A DNA stretch of 64,000 nucleotides from Stratiolaelaps scimitus (GCA_019614645.1 JABWDB010000013.1:4268501-4332500), one strand, 5' to 3'. Positions 1 through 11,975 are shown, counted from the stretch's first letter. Program-made: numbers and translations. The notes: generated from the sequence alone by a model not told the origin.

Positions 1-1020
1 TTGTGACTTGGTTAACCCGTCCCGAGGTCGAGAGCACACCCATAGATAAGGCGAACAGCAGAGCTGTACAGAGAACGCCAGAGGCGGGTTAGCCAGAGTT
101 AGCTGAACCGCGCAAGCGACACGACCTCCCCAACAGCTCTACTCTGCCCACCACGATTCGACCTACCATGACCTGGCGCTGGCGTAGAAAGTCTAGCCGA
201 AAGTAAGGCAAGGGCTTGACCTGCCTCGACCTGTGTCAGCCAGGGTGGCTCGCCTGCCAGTCGTCGATTGCCAGTCATCGGCCGCAAGAACCGCTGCTTC
301 GAGGACCTGTAGGTTTAGCATTCGACCTATTAGGTAGCCGCTGCTGCTCGAAGCGGGCAACACCAAGCTCATCAGCTGCTTCGTCCAAAGCGGGGAGGCT
401 TGGCGAGACGCCAATACAGCTGGCACCTTGCTGCCCTTGCTGCATGCAACAGTCACACACACATCTCCTACCGTTTCCAGTGTCTTTTACAAGCCGAACG
501 AACTCTAGTTCCTGCCCGACAGAGCGAGGCATCGCAACAGGTTACACCGGTTGCAAAATGCACGGTAGCCACAACGGGGGATGACAATTGTAAGGGAATG
601 CTATTGTAAAAATGTGGCATCTCTGTGCAAGTTTCCAACAACGAACGCGATCTAGTGAGACACGTCTAGCATGTCCTATACCGATACGACCTGTGGTGTA
701 TCTTCTGCTACCATTTAGCCGACGTTTCGGAACTACTGAACATTCCTCTCCGGGAGTGGGACATATGCGAAATTGTTCAGCGGGTTTCCAAATTTCTTCA
801 TGAGATTATAGAAATATCATCGGCTCAGAAGTTTTTAACTAATTGACGTCCTTGTGATTGCGTCTAAAGGCTATATTCAGCGTTGATCTCTCTAGCTCTT
901 CTCATCGAGATATATGTGTCCGATATTTTTTCCACGCCGAAAGAGATCTTGCAACTGTACGACACAGATGGTGAGCAGAAATCGAGAGAACAAAACATAC
1001 TGAACTGTCTCCGGCTATCT
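1..1020. other. No supportable gene; mixed-composition DNA
   Basis: Short frames on both strands overlap each other and none resembles a known family. There is no array, hairpin or splice-bounded exon that I can defend. The stretch becomes AT-rich from about 790. Confidence 0.6.
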
Positions 1021-1032
1021 TATTTGATGATT

Positions 1033-1104
<72 letters not shown>

Positions 1105-1115
1105 TATTATTATTA
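1033..1115. repeat. (TTA)n microsatellite with interruptions
   Basis: About 27 TTA units are broken once by a C-containing unit and again near the right end, then pass into a short TA-rich stretch. Translated on the plus strand it gives a false poly-leucine run, so the frame crossing it should not be read as a gene. Confidence 0.95.
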
Positions 1116-1119
1116 TATA

Positions 1120-2705
1120 TAATATTTGCAGAACTCGATACTATTTATCATTCTCTTTGGACTTCCGCTCGAAACACTTGCTGTTTCCTCTGATAACGAA
1201 ATATTAGGAAACTAGTGAACAACTTGAAGTTCGGTTCGGCTCTCTCTCTCACCTCTATCTGTGTCCTGTCTAACTTCAATATTTTTTAGCTCAATACCCA
1301 TAGACGGAATCGGATAATACGATGTCGTTTTTGCCTTCGAACTGATGGACCAATAACATCTGATCATAATCGATGTCATAACCGGTGATGTCGCCTGCCC
1401 TTCATACATCGCTGGCGTTTGGCCGAGTCGTCATCAGTCAAGGTTTCACCCAACGAGAGGATTCACATCGGCGACAGAAAATCCAATCAAATGTAATTGT
1501 TCGGCGAAAAAAAAATGCGATCGTCGCTGGCACACACGATTCAACGTGGCCACGCTGCGCGTCGATTGTCGAACAACACAACACACATTGCAGCGTGAGC
1601 TGTATTCATTCGATTGTATTATATTTCAACGAATTATTGGATTAATACCCCCAGGACCTAACGCCGTACGCTTGCCACCACCTATATTCGTCACAATCGG
1701 CGACTGTCTAGCCGTTCATCGGAAATGGACCTTGAGAGAATTACACAGATCGTTGGACTGATTTCAATTGAAATCAAACGAAACGCTTACGCCAGTGAGT
1801 ACGAATGGCCGCCTCCCCTCGAGAAGTCGCAGAGCCGCGTTAAGTGTTTTGCACGGGTTGAAGCTCGCCAGAGCGAATACATCATTGCAATAGTTGGAAT
1901 TTCGTCAGTGCCGGCGCGGGAACGGATGTTGATTGTAAACTTAACACGGGTGGGAATAATAGAGTATTGGTCGTTCTCACATAAGTTGTATTCTAATTAA
2001 CGACGTTGTCACGATATGCACATTGACACATACATCGTGTGTAAGTAGGATGTCAGCTCATATCATAGCAACTATAAGATATCGAACTGTATCATATTCC
2101 ACGTTAGAGAGAGAATTAAACCCGTAACTTATATCTAAGCATGCTGTTAAAGAAGACATTACTGTTGACTGGTGGAAGATACATGCCAGATAGAAAATTC
2201 GTTGTGGACTAGATCACGTCAATGTGCAGGTATTTTAATCTTGCTGGTAGGTTCTGATTTCCTTCAGCAATAGGGTCACACAGGGATCGACGCAAAGATA
2301 TACCTAGATAATTACGCTTGCAACGTGAATTGCGCAAAATGAAATACATACCCATAGTCCGTTTAATCTCTAGTTACTATATGGCAAAATACATGACTTG
2401 TTTTCGAATCTACGAGTAGTCAACCTATATGCCAGTTTAATTGTCCTATAAAAAAGGACTCACTTAGCGCGTTTGGGTTGTCCAACCATCGTATGGGACC
2501 TTCGACGTATCCGTACCTATCCAAAGTGGCCAGTTTCAGTACCAACAATGAACAACCAATCGCTGGGTATTCTGCATAAGGGGAGAGTTATTATGGTGTG
2601 GCTAACAGTCACCTTCGTTGTTTCATTGTGCAACTCACGGAGTGGCACCTGTCTTATTATGCAGTAGTATAATATTGCCTGCGTCTCGAACGTCATCGTC
2701 CACGA
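1120..2705. other. AT-leaning, no supportable gene
   Basis: A 91-codon frame at 1725-2000 (+) has unremarkable composition, no recognisable domain, and a stop shortly upstream. A pyrimidine-rich stretch ending in CAG at about 2250-2267 (+) looks like a splice acceptor, but no open exon of useful length follows it. The rest shows nothing. Confidence 0.5.
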
Positions 2706-2709
2706 CGAT

Positions 2710-3357
2710 CTACAATATATAGGGTGGGTACACTACGAGTGGTTGCTCCACGATTGCAGCAGTATCGTGCTCCTGGCGCTGCTTTGTTTCATCCCATTGC
2801 CGTGGCTGGCTAGCAGCACTTCTAACCAAGTCGAGTAGGTACGAGGCAAGGGTGAAAGGGTAGCCGGAGGCTTTGAAAGTGGCTCGGCTGCGGCTGTGGT
2901 CTGGGCCGACAGGCGGCCAGCCGTCTTCTGCCTTGCCTGGCAAGAAGCAGACACTCGTCCATGGGACGGTGTGAGCGTGCGTTTCTCGTTTCGCTTGCCG
3001 TACACGTCCAGGAGTTCTTTTCTTTTGGCGCTTTTTGGTGTGCGGGAAGGCAGTTATAGTAGCTGCAGAGGCTGCCGCTACTGCTGCAGGCTCGAAGAGG
3101 CGGCCAAAGAAGAGAATGTCGAGGCTCAAACGAGGAGTCAGAAGGACGGATACGCCACCGTCCTCGAAAGGCCCACCGGCGCTAGCGGCCGAATGTTGGG
3201 ATTAAAGGCGCGGGGGGGCTGGATCCCTGGCGGGTTGGCCTCCGAAAAAGTAAAATCTCCTGCCAGTCCACCATCACCAGCCGTTGCTGCTGCTGCTCCT
3301 GTGGCCAGTGCTCTCGCTGCGGCCGCTTTTGCTGCTGGTGCTCTACAAGAGGCCTAG
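2710..3357. other. Overlapping antisense ORFs, coding status unresolved
   Basis: A 139-codon minus-strand frame (2710-3129) and a 153-codon plus-strand frame (2896-3357) overlap. The minus frame opens with MSLDILFFG and has mixed residues. The plus frame ends in an Ala/Pro-rich tail and could begin as an exon after a pyrimidine-rich CAG acceptor near 3090. They cannot both be coding over the overlap and neither matches a family I know. The region is GC-rich and carries CTG/GCT-type triplets, which lengthen frames by chance. One may be a real terminal exon, but I cannot choose between them. Confidence 0.2.
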
Positions 3358-4984
3358 CACTCCTCTCTCTTCGTCTTTCTCTCTCCCTCTCTCGCCTAAT
3401 CTTTAGGCCTGAAACGCGGACTTGTGCCATCGCTGTGTGCCCCATGGTTTTTTTTTTGCCCTCGACCGGCCAACGAATTCGCGTATCCTTGGTCCGTCCG
3501 ATCCTGGCCTCGAGGACTTGATGGCAGAGACGGCTACGAAGAGACTCAAGGGGTAAAAATAAATGGGCTGATGTTGCCGCTGGGAACAGCCTTCCACGCC
3601 CCAGCGTGCAAGGAAACGGAGACCTTGCGCTCCGGATGCGCTCACACGTGCGTTCTTCTCACACGGGTTAGGTTGCACAACGGCGAAATGGGACGACGCC
3701 ATTGACAAGAGAGAATCTCACTCATGAGCACAATGCCCCCCCCCCCGCGTAGGCCATGTGGTTATAATGCCATCGCAGGGTAGACGCACAAGAGACCGGG
3801 TCCTTCCCTAAAACAACGTCTAATATTCAACCCGTCTCCCGCCACTGTTACCACCACCACCACCAGCACGACCAACACTACTCTTGCTTCTACTATTAGT
3901 ACTTACTAGTACTACTATTGCTATCACCACTAGGTCTCGAGGATCGTCGGAAAGTTATGTGCACGTCAGGGGTTATTCGTTGGATGTATGGCGGGCCGGC
4001 GGTGGCGTACGCCAGTGACATCGGCAGCGGGGCTCTCTGGCGGTATAATGCATTAGATTGTGTCTGGGGAAGTATCGCGGAACGAAGCGAAGAGAATGCT
4101 GCGGCTGCGGCTGACGAACCGCAGCCATCGCACGGAATGAGTTATAGGGTAGAATAAACGACGGCGATAGACTGAACTACGCGCTGAGATTTAACTGTCA
4201 CGGGACGAGGGGCCACGCACTTGGTGGATATGGCGAGTTACGCCGCTTAAAACTAAAACTACGTCGACGTCGTCATCGCTGCCATCGTAGTTTTCCGCCA
4301 TCGTGTCTGCTGCTGCCGCTGTCACTACGGCTAGCTACGGCTGTTGCTGCTTTTGGTATTGCCGGCTTCATCACAGATTTTATTTCCTGGGCCACGCATA
4401 ACGAACATCTGGTCCGGCCGTCTTCAAGCCATCTGCCGGCTGCGCCGTCAGTGCTGCCACGGCCGCCGCTAGGGTCGATTCTTTTTGCCTCAATCGTAAT
4501 GGAGCAGGGCACTTGCAGCCGTGGTAGCCGGCTGGTGCTCGACCGCTTGGCTAGGCCGAGCCAGTGGGCGCCTGCTGGGATGAGTGGCAAAGGCGGCAGA
4601 GCAGGATGGGGAGGCAAGCCAGATCCGACGTGAAGCCACGCGGACCAGCAGGGCGCACTCAGGGGTCTCGGCGACTCCGGGGTCTGGGTGCGACACTGAG
4701 CATGGGCTATGTAGGAAAGCGGAATAATTGTTTAAGATGAAAACCACCATGGTTGGTAGCAAAGCGTTGTGGGTTCGTCGGAGTCACCCTCTCTGCCAGG
4801 CAAGCCCGACGAGAGCAGAAAACGAGTTTGTCCCCACGTCCCTGCCGCAACTCCCCGGCCAATGGTGATGTGGGAGTCTGCGCATGTGTACGTGTACGGA
4901 TGTGTGTCGTTGTAGAACGATGGACGGGTCTTGCGCTCGAGAGCTGAGAAGACCACAGCGTAGTCGGGTGCCCCGAGGTTTCTC
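3358..4984. other. No supportable gene; includes a C11 tract
   Basis: GC-rich DNA with imperfect CAC/TAC triplets near 3850-3925, a run of eleven C at 3736-3746 and scattered CTG triplets. Frames on both strands are short or low-complexity. Confidence 0.6.
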
Positions 4985-5395
4985 TCCCGGCCGAAGCAGA
5001 GATGCGGTAGATGGCGACGGGAGAAATTGAGAAGGAAAAGAGCGCTTGAGAGACACGGACTCAGAGGTGGAGACCGAGAGAGATAGATAGGAATAGATAG
5101 AGAAAGATAGGGAGATAGGGAGAGGGAGAGAGAAGGCACTGCCTCGAGAGGGCAATGGTTAGGGGCGCAGCTGGCAGGATTAAGTAAACGTGCAGAGACG
5201 ACCAGAGTCGACTGACCGAGCAAACGGCCAAGAAAGACGAAGACGAAGAGAGGCAAAAAGAGCGAACCGAGAAAGAGAGAGAGAGAGAGCGAGCCAAGGA
5301 GCGTGGCGGAACAGGGAGCGAGAGAAAGAAAGATGGTGAAGAAGCGAACCTCGACGGCGGCGACGGCGGCGGCGGCGAAGTGAAGAGGCCCTTGG
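4985..5395 (+). repeat. Purine-rich GA/GATA low-complexity tract
   Basis: The plus strand is dominated by GAGA, GATAGATA and GGGAGA motifs, including a GA run near 5271-5290, and ends in CGG-type triplets near 5354-5380. On the minus strand it produces false Ser/Leu/Arg-rich frames. GA-rich DNA can bind GAGA-type factors in arthropods, but no promoter evidence is visible here. Confidence 0.8.
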
Positions 5396-5639
5396 CTGAC
5401 TGGCCGACCGGTTCAAGCGGCCTACCGCGATTGGACGGCGCGAAACGATGCGTGGTGGCCTGGCCATGGCCTCGGCTCGCCAGGCCTGGCCTAACCTCCG
5501 GGGAGAGCTGCTGGCGGCCGGGCGGGTGGATGGATGGATGGACGAACCGACGGACGCGCCAACGGACATTCCCCATCTCTCTATGACCGCTTCATACGCT
5601 GCCGCTGCCATCGTTTCCTAGTCTTTCTTCTTCGCCTCC

Positions 5640-5965
5640 TTCTTGAGGAGGAACGTTGACGGGCCAACGTTCGGTCGGTCGGTCGGTCGCCCGCTCGCTC
5701 GCTGCGTCCTCGGTTCACTCGCCGATGGCCCACGACGACGATGGCCCACTGGCCTTCCTCTCACGAACGACCGGGGGGCGGCCAACGGCGAAGTCTCCCT
5801 TTTGCCGAGCGCGTTTTACTCGCTCTCTCTCGCCCTCTCTCTCCTTCCCGCTCGTCTGTTCCTTCCATCGCCAGCCTGTTTCTTGCCCGCTGTTTTCCTA
5901 CGGTCTCAGCTTCGTCTCGTTCAATTCGTTTCGATACTATATAGAAGCTATGCTCTGACACGTTC
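5640..5965 (+). repeat. Pyrimidine-rich CT low-complexity tract
   Basis: This block is the strand-reversed counterpart of the GA-rich tract about 650 bp to its left. It holds repeated CGGT and CGCT tetramers at 5672-5704 and then CT-rich stretches. Plus-strand frames across it are Ser/Leu/Arg-rich and are probably artefacts of composition. Confidence 0.75.
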
Positions 5966-7569
5966 GCCGGCACAGGCCAGACGCGAACACAATGGGAGTA
6001 GGAGGCGCTGCCGTACTGCTCAGGCCGTTTCAGCTGGCGGAGCATAGTGTCGAAGCAAAAGCGTGCTTTTTCTTTTCTTTCTTTTGTTTTGTATGAAGAG
6101 CGAGCAATAGGATGATGGGTATGTGGGTGAACCGCAGAACCAAATGCGCCATGATGCGTCTGAACTGTGGCACCCTCCGTAGTCGTTGAAATGGTAGCTA
6201 TCGAGATAGTGAATGGACATGTGACGCCACGTCGGCTCACTCAGCAATGCTTTTATGGCTTGGGGCGAATAGCTGTTGCACCGCTGTATACGTAGAGGTG
6301 CTGTGCGATATACTTGTAGCATCGGTTGAACCGCGACCGGGTCGTGAGGAGTGCGAACGTCTTGTGAGAAATCGCCATCAGCAGCACCTTGAACTCGACA
6401 CGGTCGCTGCTGTCTTATGCATCATTCCGCTAGTGTCCGACGACACTGGTTGAGTGTCGCACGCCTCCCAAACGGCGGTTGATTACATGAGCGGTATAGG
6501 TCAGCTTCGATCGGGGCGTACGGAACTCGATCAGATCTAAGTCGTCCTCGTCCGCCATAGACGGCCGTCCCTCGTACGCGGCACTGGGTGACTCTGGAGC
6601 ATTGGCACGGGGGCAGGGCATAGTATGATGAAGCGATCCCGCGTGGCCGCGCCACCGCTGTCAACTGTTCAGCGCTTTCTTTGCGCCACTGCGCCCCTGA
6701 AGAGCTGTTGTGGTCTTTTCAGAAGACACAAGAAAGAAAGAGGGGGTGGGGGAGAGACACAAAAGGGGGCTACGGCCTGAGGATGAGTTGGTAGATGGGC
6801 AACTCAACCGATCCCACCGTTCCTTTTCTGTCCTCCTCTCTGCGTCTTCTTCCTCTGTCCTTTCTCCGGTCTTCTTCGTTCTCTTCCTGCCGTTCTATCC
6901 TCTCTCCCTTCTCTGAGAATACTCTCCTCAGCCTCATCTTCGGATAAGAGTGTCGCTGCCGCTGCCTCATCTCCTCATCCTCCGTCATCCATCCGAGATA
7001 AGGCGCCGGGATTTACAGGACGAAGGCTCGGCCGGAGGGCGGCTAGAGTCGGGCGGGGAATAGGGCAAGCCCCTGGCCCTTCTGCCTTCGTCGAGAGCGA
7101 TGGCTGAACGGACGGGACTCACGCACGGGGGCGATGGGATAGCCAGCGACGGCTAGCTCTAGGAGCTCTGGCTAGAGAGGAGAGAGCGAGAACGACCAGC
7201 CGAGATGTCCTAGTGAAGGACTTCTATCGAAGCCTTCCTTCCTCTCAGCAGGCTGCTCAAACACCTTCACTAGACTGCTGCTGCTGCTGCTACTCATCCC
7301 CTCACCCCTGAACTTAGTGTCCCGCCGAGGCTACTTCTCTCTTTCCGACCCAGATTCGCCCATATCGTCCATCCAACCTAACGTTGCCGCCACCGTACAC
7401 TGCAGCAGCGGCAGCTTCAGCGTTGTCGTTGCTGTTGTCCTGGCGGTGGTCGCGTCCGCCAACGCCGTCATCTTGGCTGCTCTCCCGCGCCTCCCCGCGT
7501 CCCCTGCTCCCAGCGCCTACTGTCGACCCGGTCCGTATCTATGAGCTGTACACTTAAAGGCTCAGAAAC

Positions 7570-7570
<1 letters not shown>
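5966..7570. other. No supportable gene; CT-rich middle
   Basis: There are only short frames on both strands. Another pyrimidine-rich stretch lies at about 6815-6990. No splice-bounded exon or RNA gene was recognised. Confidence 0.55.

Positions 7571-7630
<60 letters not shown>
7571..7630 (+). repeat. (CTG)20 trinucleotide array, uninterrupted
   Basis: Twenty perfect CTG units are followed by CAG and then CAC-type triplets. The array reads as poly-Leu on the plus strand and poly-Ser or poly-Gln/Ala on the minus strand, so the two frames across it (7541-7774 + and 7468-7767 -) owe their length to the array. It is the longest perfect triplet array in the window and is likely to be length-polymorphic. 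Confidence 0.97.
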
Positions 7631-7631
<1 letters not shown>

Positions 7632-7639
7632 AGCCACCA

Positions 7640-9360
7640 CCACCACAGGCAGCACCACCACCGCCCTCTAGCAGAGTTCTTCCACGATGTGCGGCTACGG
7701 GACAAGACGGAGGAACACGAAACGATTCAGTCCATCTCCGCACAGGGCCCGCCCGCCCGCCCGCCACCGCCTAGTCGCGCTGTCACTCTTGGTTCTGTTA
7801 CCACCCGATTTCCACTCTTCTTGCTCCACACTTCGTAAGGCGCTGTCCCCTCCCTGTCCACTCTCCAATACCCCAATTCTGGCTGCTCAAGCGCTCGCTG
7901 TTTCTTTACTTCTGAGAGCGCGTCCATTTCTCCTTTATAGCTATGTAGATAGCCAACGAGTCAGTTCGTGGTGGCCTCTCTACGAACGTGTCGTGTCTTT
8001 GCTTCCCTCTATTCTCGGCCCATCCGCCTCAGCGGCAACGAGAGCCAGCCAAGACCCATCTCGCAACCTCATCACACCTACGGACCCAACTGCCCCTCAC
8101 TGATGACTAGCCATCCGATGTGTGTCCATATTCTTCATCTATGGACGAGAAGAAAATGCCGGCAGTAATACTCTATCGACGGCTAGAGGCACCGACGTGG
8201 CCGGCCGAAAATAAAGGCCAGACCAGCCCATACTGCAAGGGGCATGTTGAGGTGGATTAGCGGCATAGGAGTTATATAGGCAGATGGACAAGCCAGACTT
8301 AGTCTATATGGCAAGATACACATATAAGGTAATAAGATGTTGGCCAAGGAATTTGGGTGGAACTCCACTATATGCTCTTCGGCATCAGCAACGCGAAGAA
8401 CATCCAGACACCCACACACACACGCACCCATACATAAATGCCACCAGTGCGATCGTTATTGATCGGCAGTTCGCTACATCTGAAAAAGGCATTTTCCCAA
8501 CGGTCTGCTCTGTAGTCATTGGCTCAGCTAGCCACAACAAGTCTCAGCATTGTTCGTGTTGTCATGGTCTCGTGTGGGAGAGCGCGTCCGTAGGACGCCA
8601 CCGTACCGACATCGCACTGATCAAAGAGGGTGGATTCAATGGGTCATAAATGTGCGCTGCATCTCCCTACCCTCAGTTCAGTGTTCGCCGCGTCTCGTTC
8701 ATGAACGACGAGAATAACGTGTCCTCCCCGACTGACGTCGCTACGCCCCACTCTTGGCGGAATGCATTCGAACGGTCGAATTCAGACTAGACGCACGGCG
8801 GCGCTGAGGTGCGTTGGGGGGCTCTGGCAAACGCCAAGAGCCGTCGCGTCTCCTCACGCGCAAGTCTTCACAGGCACGCATAGATATCACCAGCTGATAT
8901 CTGGCATTGCGAAAGCGAGCCATACCCAAAGCGATTCTCTCCAATCCCCGAGAGCGATTCGAGAGGGCAGGCAGAGGTCGGAGATAGACTCTGAGTGAGA
9001 ACGAGGCTGGCTGGCTGGCCGGCCGGCGAACTGCTTGCCGGCCTGACTTCAATCGCGTTGAACTATTCGGGACAGCCGTGGGCTGCTGTTCGACGAGTCT
9101 AGCGCGGGGAGAAGGAGGGGGGAGAGACGACTAGTGGCGGAAAGCGGAGTCTGCTGTCATCGGTGTTTAACTCTGCTGCAAGCAGCTGCGATAAGTTGGG
9201 TCGACCCAGTTCCCGACAGCATCGATGAGTCCGTTGAGGGACACGGGCGACACATTGCGCCCACATCACTTCTCCATCCTCCGGCTGAGTCTCGCGCCGG
9301 CCATTGCCTCCCCTCGGTCGACCCAGCCGGTGGCCGTCAGGGCCTTCAATGCGAAGTCGC
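7640..9360. other. No supportable gene
   Basis: GC-rich with moderate-length overlapping frames, a short CA run near 8410-8425 and imperfect GGCT repeats near 9005-9030. Nothing was recognised. Confidence 0.55.
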
Positions 9361-9367
9361 GGCAGCG

Positions 9368-9647
9368 CTATCGACAACCGCGTGCGCCCTTAGAAGAAAG
9401 AGGGAAGCGAACGGTTGAGCAGGCACTGGTGTAGTGCCGGCTCCCAGCAGTGCCCAACGTGCTCGCGCTGTAGCTTGTTCCGAACGGAACCCTGTCCGCA
9501 CCACCCACGCCGCCGCCGCCTACGGCACCTTGTGATAGAGAGAGGTCGTACTGTTGGTCCTGAGTGCACTTTGATATTCCGATAGGTGCCGCCGTCAATC
9601 GTGCGACAGCAGCAGCAGCAGCCGCCTGTCGTCGGCTGGGAACTGCA
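9368..9647 (-). CDS. Possible exon of an unrecognised, low-complexity protein
   Basis: On the minus strand a pyrimidine-rich stretch ends in a good acceptor (AG at 9648-9649). It opens directly into a frame that runs about 92 codons to a stop at 9368. The residues begin with an Ala run encoded by GCT/GCG triplets, then a mixed stretch including KCTQDQQYDL, then a Gly/Val run, and end in a Ser/Thr/Arg-rich tail. The style fits a disordered part of a regulatory protein, but no domain is present. The frame overlaps plus-strand frames and a CAG-type repeat at 9606-9621, so chance is a serious alternative. No donor or partner exon was identified. Confidence 0.22.
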
Positions 9648-9769
9648 CTGAAGTGAGCGGTGGTAGCAGGCAGGGAGTGCCCGGGAGGCTGGTCGCCTTC
9701 TCCTCTGCAGCAGCAGCTATCCAACAGCGACACAATACAATAGCGAGTCAAACCGAGCAGCAGCAGCAC

Positions 9770-10490
9770 CGCCCAGCGTTTCCCTCGCAGCCGTCATACG
9801 CTATGTACGTTGGGCTTGTGCGGAAAGCGGCAGGGGATCGGATCACTTCGTTGAAATAGAGAAAGTACCTGAAAAGTCACTGGACAGCCGGTCGAATAGT
9901 ACGTCAATGGCCATAAATCGCACCGACGACTCGCCCCTCTCAGCCATCTAATCAATCAACACTTGGTCGCCATCCATATCCACGGAGAAGTACGCACGTC
10001 GATGCGCGTGTTGTAACAAACGCTGGGAACAAGCCTTATATAATATGTCGAGCATGTTGACGTTGGTACGTTTCTGCTGCCGTTTGCGTCAGCAGTTGAC
10101 TTCTAATACTGTGCGGGGCTCGCTGTGGACACACCGTACCCCGTAAACGCTCGGAAGCCAACGGATCTTGTGAGCTTTCGAAACGAAATGCCCCTTTAAG
10201 TTGTTATTGATTCGTGGGCCATGCATTATTTATTGGAGCCCTACAGGCAGCGAATCGCATCGCTAATCGACCAGCAAGCCCTGCGCACTGGCCGATCTGA
10301 TGTATCGCAGTTTAATGATGCGGAGACAATGATTGTATTTTCGGGCAACGAATCTTGAAGGCACTCACGTTGATACGGGTATGAAGCGGCATAGCGTCAT
10401 TTCTCTCTACGGCAGAAACTGTGAGACGTGGGCGAATTGCCCCTGAAGCAAGCAGTCCCGGTCGTAGCTGAATAGCCTGTACGCTCGTCA
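9770..10490. other. No supportable gene on the plus strand; one antisense frame
   Basis: The composition moves from GC-rich to mixed. A 94-codon minus-strand frame (10312-10596) has reasonable residue diversity but no domain, and it conflicts with the plus-strand gene model that starts at 10491. Confidence 0.45.
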
Positions 10491-10800
10491 ATGGGTTCAC
10501 GCCGATGGCGGGGATGGGATCGCACGGCTGGTCAGTCCGTGGCGTGGAGGTCTTCCGTGGCAGGTAAGCTGGATCAACTTGTAAATACATCAACACGAAC
10601 CTACATCCGCATGTGCTTACTCTGAGATCAGGGGCCGAGATCCGCGCTGAACATGCCGGTGATTGGTGGAGGAGGAGGAGGAGGAGGCGGGAACGAATGT
10701 GGGAAGGGTGTTACTCAATAAGTGCTGGGCTGAACGAGGCTAGCCTGGGCTACTCGGGTCAGCTCTCACAGGGTAGGCAAACCAACGCTACAGATGGTCG
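10491..10800 (+). CDS. Candidate gene model with a 68-bp intron, product unrecognised
   Basis: Exon 1 would run from ATG 10491 to 10563, where CAG is followed by GTAAGC. A 68-base intron (10564-10631) ends in GATCAG. Exon 2 runs 10632-10800 and meets a strong donor, GTAAGT, at 10801. The spliced frame stays open for about 80 codons, through a run of seven Arg residues from GGA-type repeats, and would continue into a third exon that I could not find. An in-frame TAG lies just upstream of the ATG. An intron of this size is typical of arthropods and the phase is preserved across it, which is why I list it. Against it are the lack of any recognised domain, a modest polypyrimidine tract, the Arg run and the antisense frame at 10312-10596. 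Confidence 0.28.
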
Positions 10801-10806
10801 GTAAGT

Positions 10807-11950
10807 TGGCAGGCCCAGAGGTGTGTTTGAGCTTGCCCGTAGGCTGAACGGGCGAGCTAATACCAGCAGATACACGAATACATTCACACGCATCGATTAG
10901 GGTCATAGAGAAGCAACAACAAGCCAACAATGCATCGAATGATATTCGCTGACGTCAGCCTGAGCAGGTCTCAAGATATCAATATATTGTCTTGACGATA
11001 ATGTCTTCCTGCGTCAGATAGATTTAAACGCGGTACAATGAAATGGATCACCACTGCAATAGAACAACGTAACGGCAGACCGCAAGAGCGGTGCGAAAAG
11101 CATTGGAAAGGTCTACAACTATGAGCAAGCACTTTCCTATATTTTCGATATGTCGCTATCTGACCGTTTCGCAATGCCTTGATAGCCACTATTGTCTATT
11201 ACCATACCTAATTTTGCTTTGTACTGCCTTTACAGGTTAAGTCAGCTTTTGCATAATTGCCCTATGGCAATGCAGCTGAATTAAACGAGGACCTGCAGCG
11301 GAGTGGAAACGAAACAGGCCCACTTGGACGCGCTCCAGGACAGATCACACGAGCGTCGAAGCCCTTGATTATAGTGACTCTCTCTCTCTCAATCTAAGCC
11401 GTAAGGAAGACGGGAACTTGCATCGTCATTAATTAACCATGACATTGTGTACTGTCGAATGCTGCTGGGCCATTAATTCATGAAGGTCTGCTTTAGAAAT
11501 CGAGATATCAAGAAATATCGACCTTTAATAATCTCATCGAATATAGCACACTAACGACATATTTTTTGATCTCAATGCTGTAACTATCGTTGCTGCTTCG
11601 TTAAGACAAATTAGAGAGACTTTTATTAAATGCCATTGTTATATTACAATTTTGGACGTACATATGATTATTCTCTAGCTCTTTATCTGCCCCACTGCAT
11701 GAAACATATTCCAAGCTCGTTGTGGTCAATCTATGGATATAACCTTCGTTATCACTGATTTTTTCGCTTGTACGTTTTTTTTTTTAGCTGACCCTCAGCT
11801 GTTCCCCTATCTGACAGGCCTCAGCTCTTAACCTTTAGGTATTACTATGAGGACCTGTCGGGGCCACCTTTGCTTATGCTCTGCCTTACTCGTACCTGAC
11901 AAGAATCCTCAGATAAAGAAAGATGATAAAGAACTCCAAAGATTCTCCGC
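10807..11950. other. AT-leaning, no supportable gene
   Basis: Short frames only. A short CT run lies near 11380-11390 and a run of T near 11776-11786. Nothing was recognised. Confidence 0.6.
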
Positions 11951-11954
11951 GTCT

Positions 11955-11975
11955 GACAGGATTTGAACCCAACAC
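11955..11975 (-). other. tRNA-like T-arm (B-box) relic
   Basis: The complement of 11959-11969 is an exact B-box, GGTTCAAATCC. The flanking stem pairs in only four of five positions, two of them wobble. No convincing D-arm or acceptor stem lies upstream, so this is not an intact tRNA. It may be the worn head of a tRNA-derived SINE, or chance. It sits about 350 bp from the LINE relic, in the same AT-rich block. Confidence 0.3.

Noticed and set aside
1725..2000. 91-codon plus-strand frame with balanced composition
   Set aside because: It has no domain and no splice sites, and it sits in DNA where such a frame is expected by chance.
4732..5611. Minus-strand frames of 123-174 codons rich in Ser and Leu
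   Set aside because: They are the translation of a GA-rich tract in several phases.
7468..7774. Poly-Ser and poly-Leu frames on opposite strands
   Set aside because: Their length comes from the (CTG)20 array.
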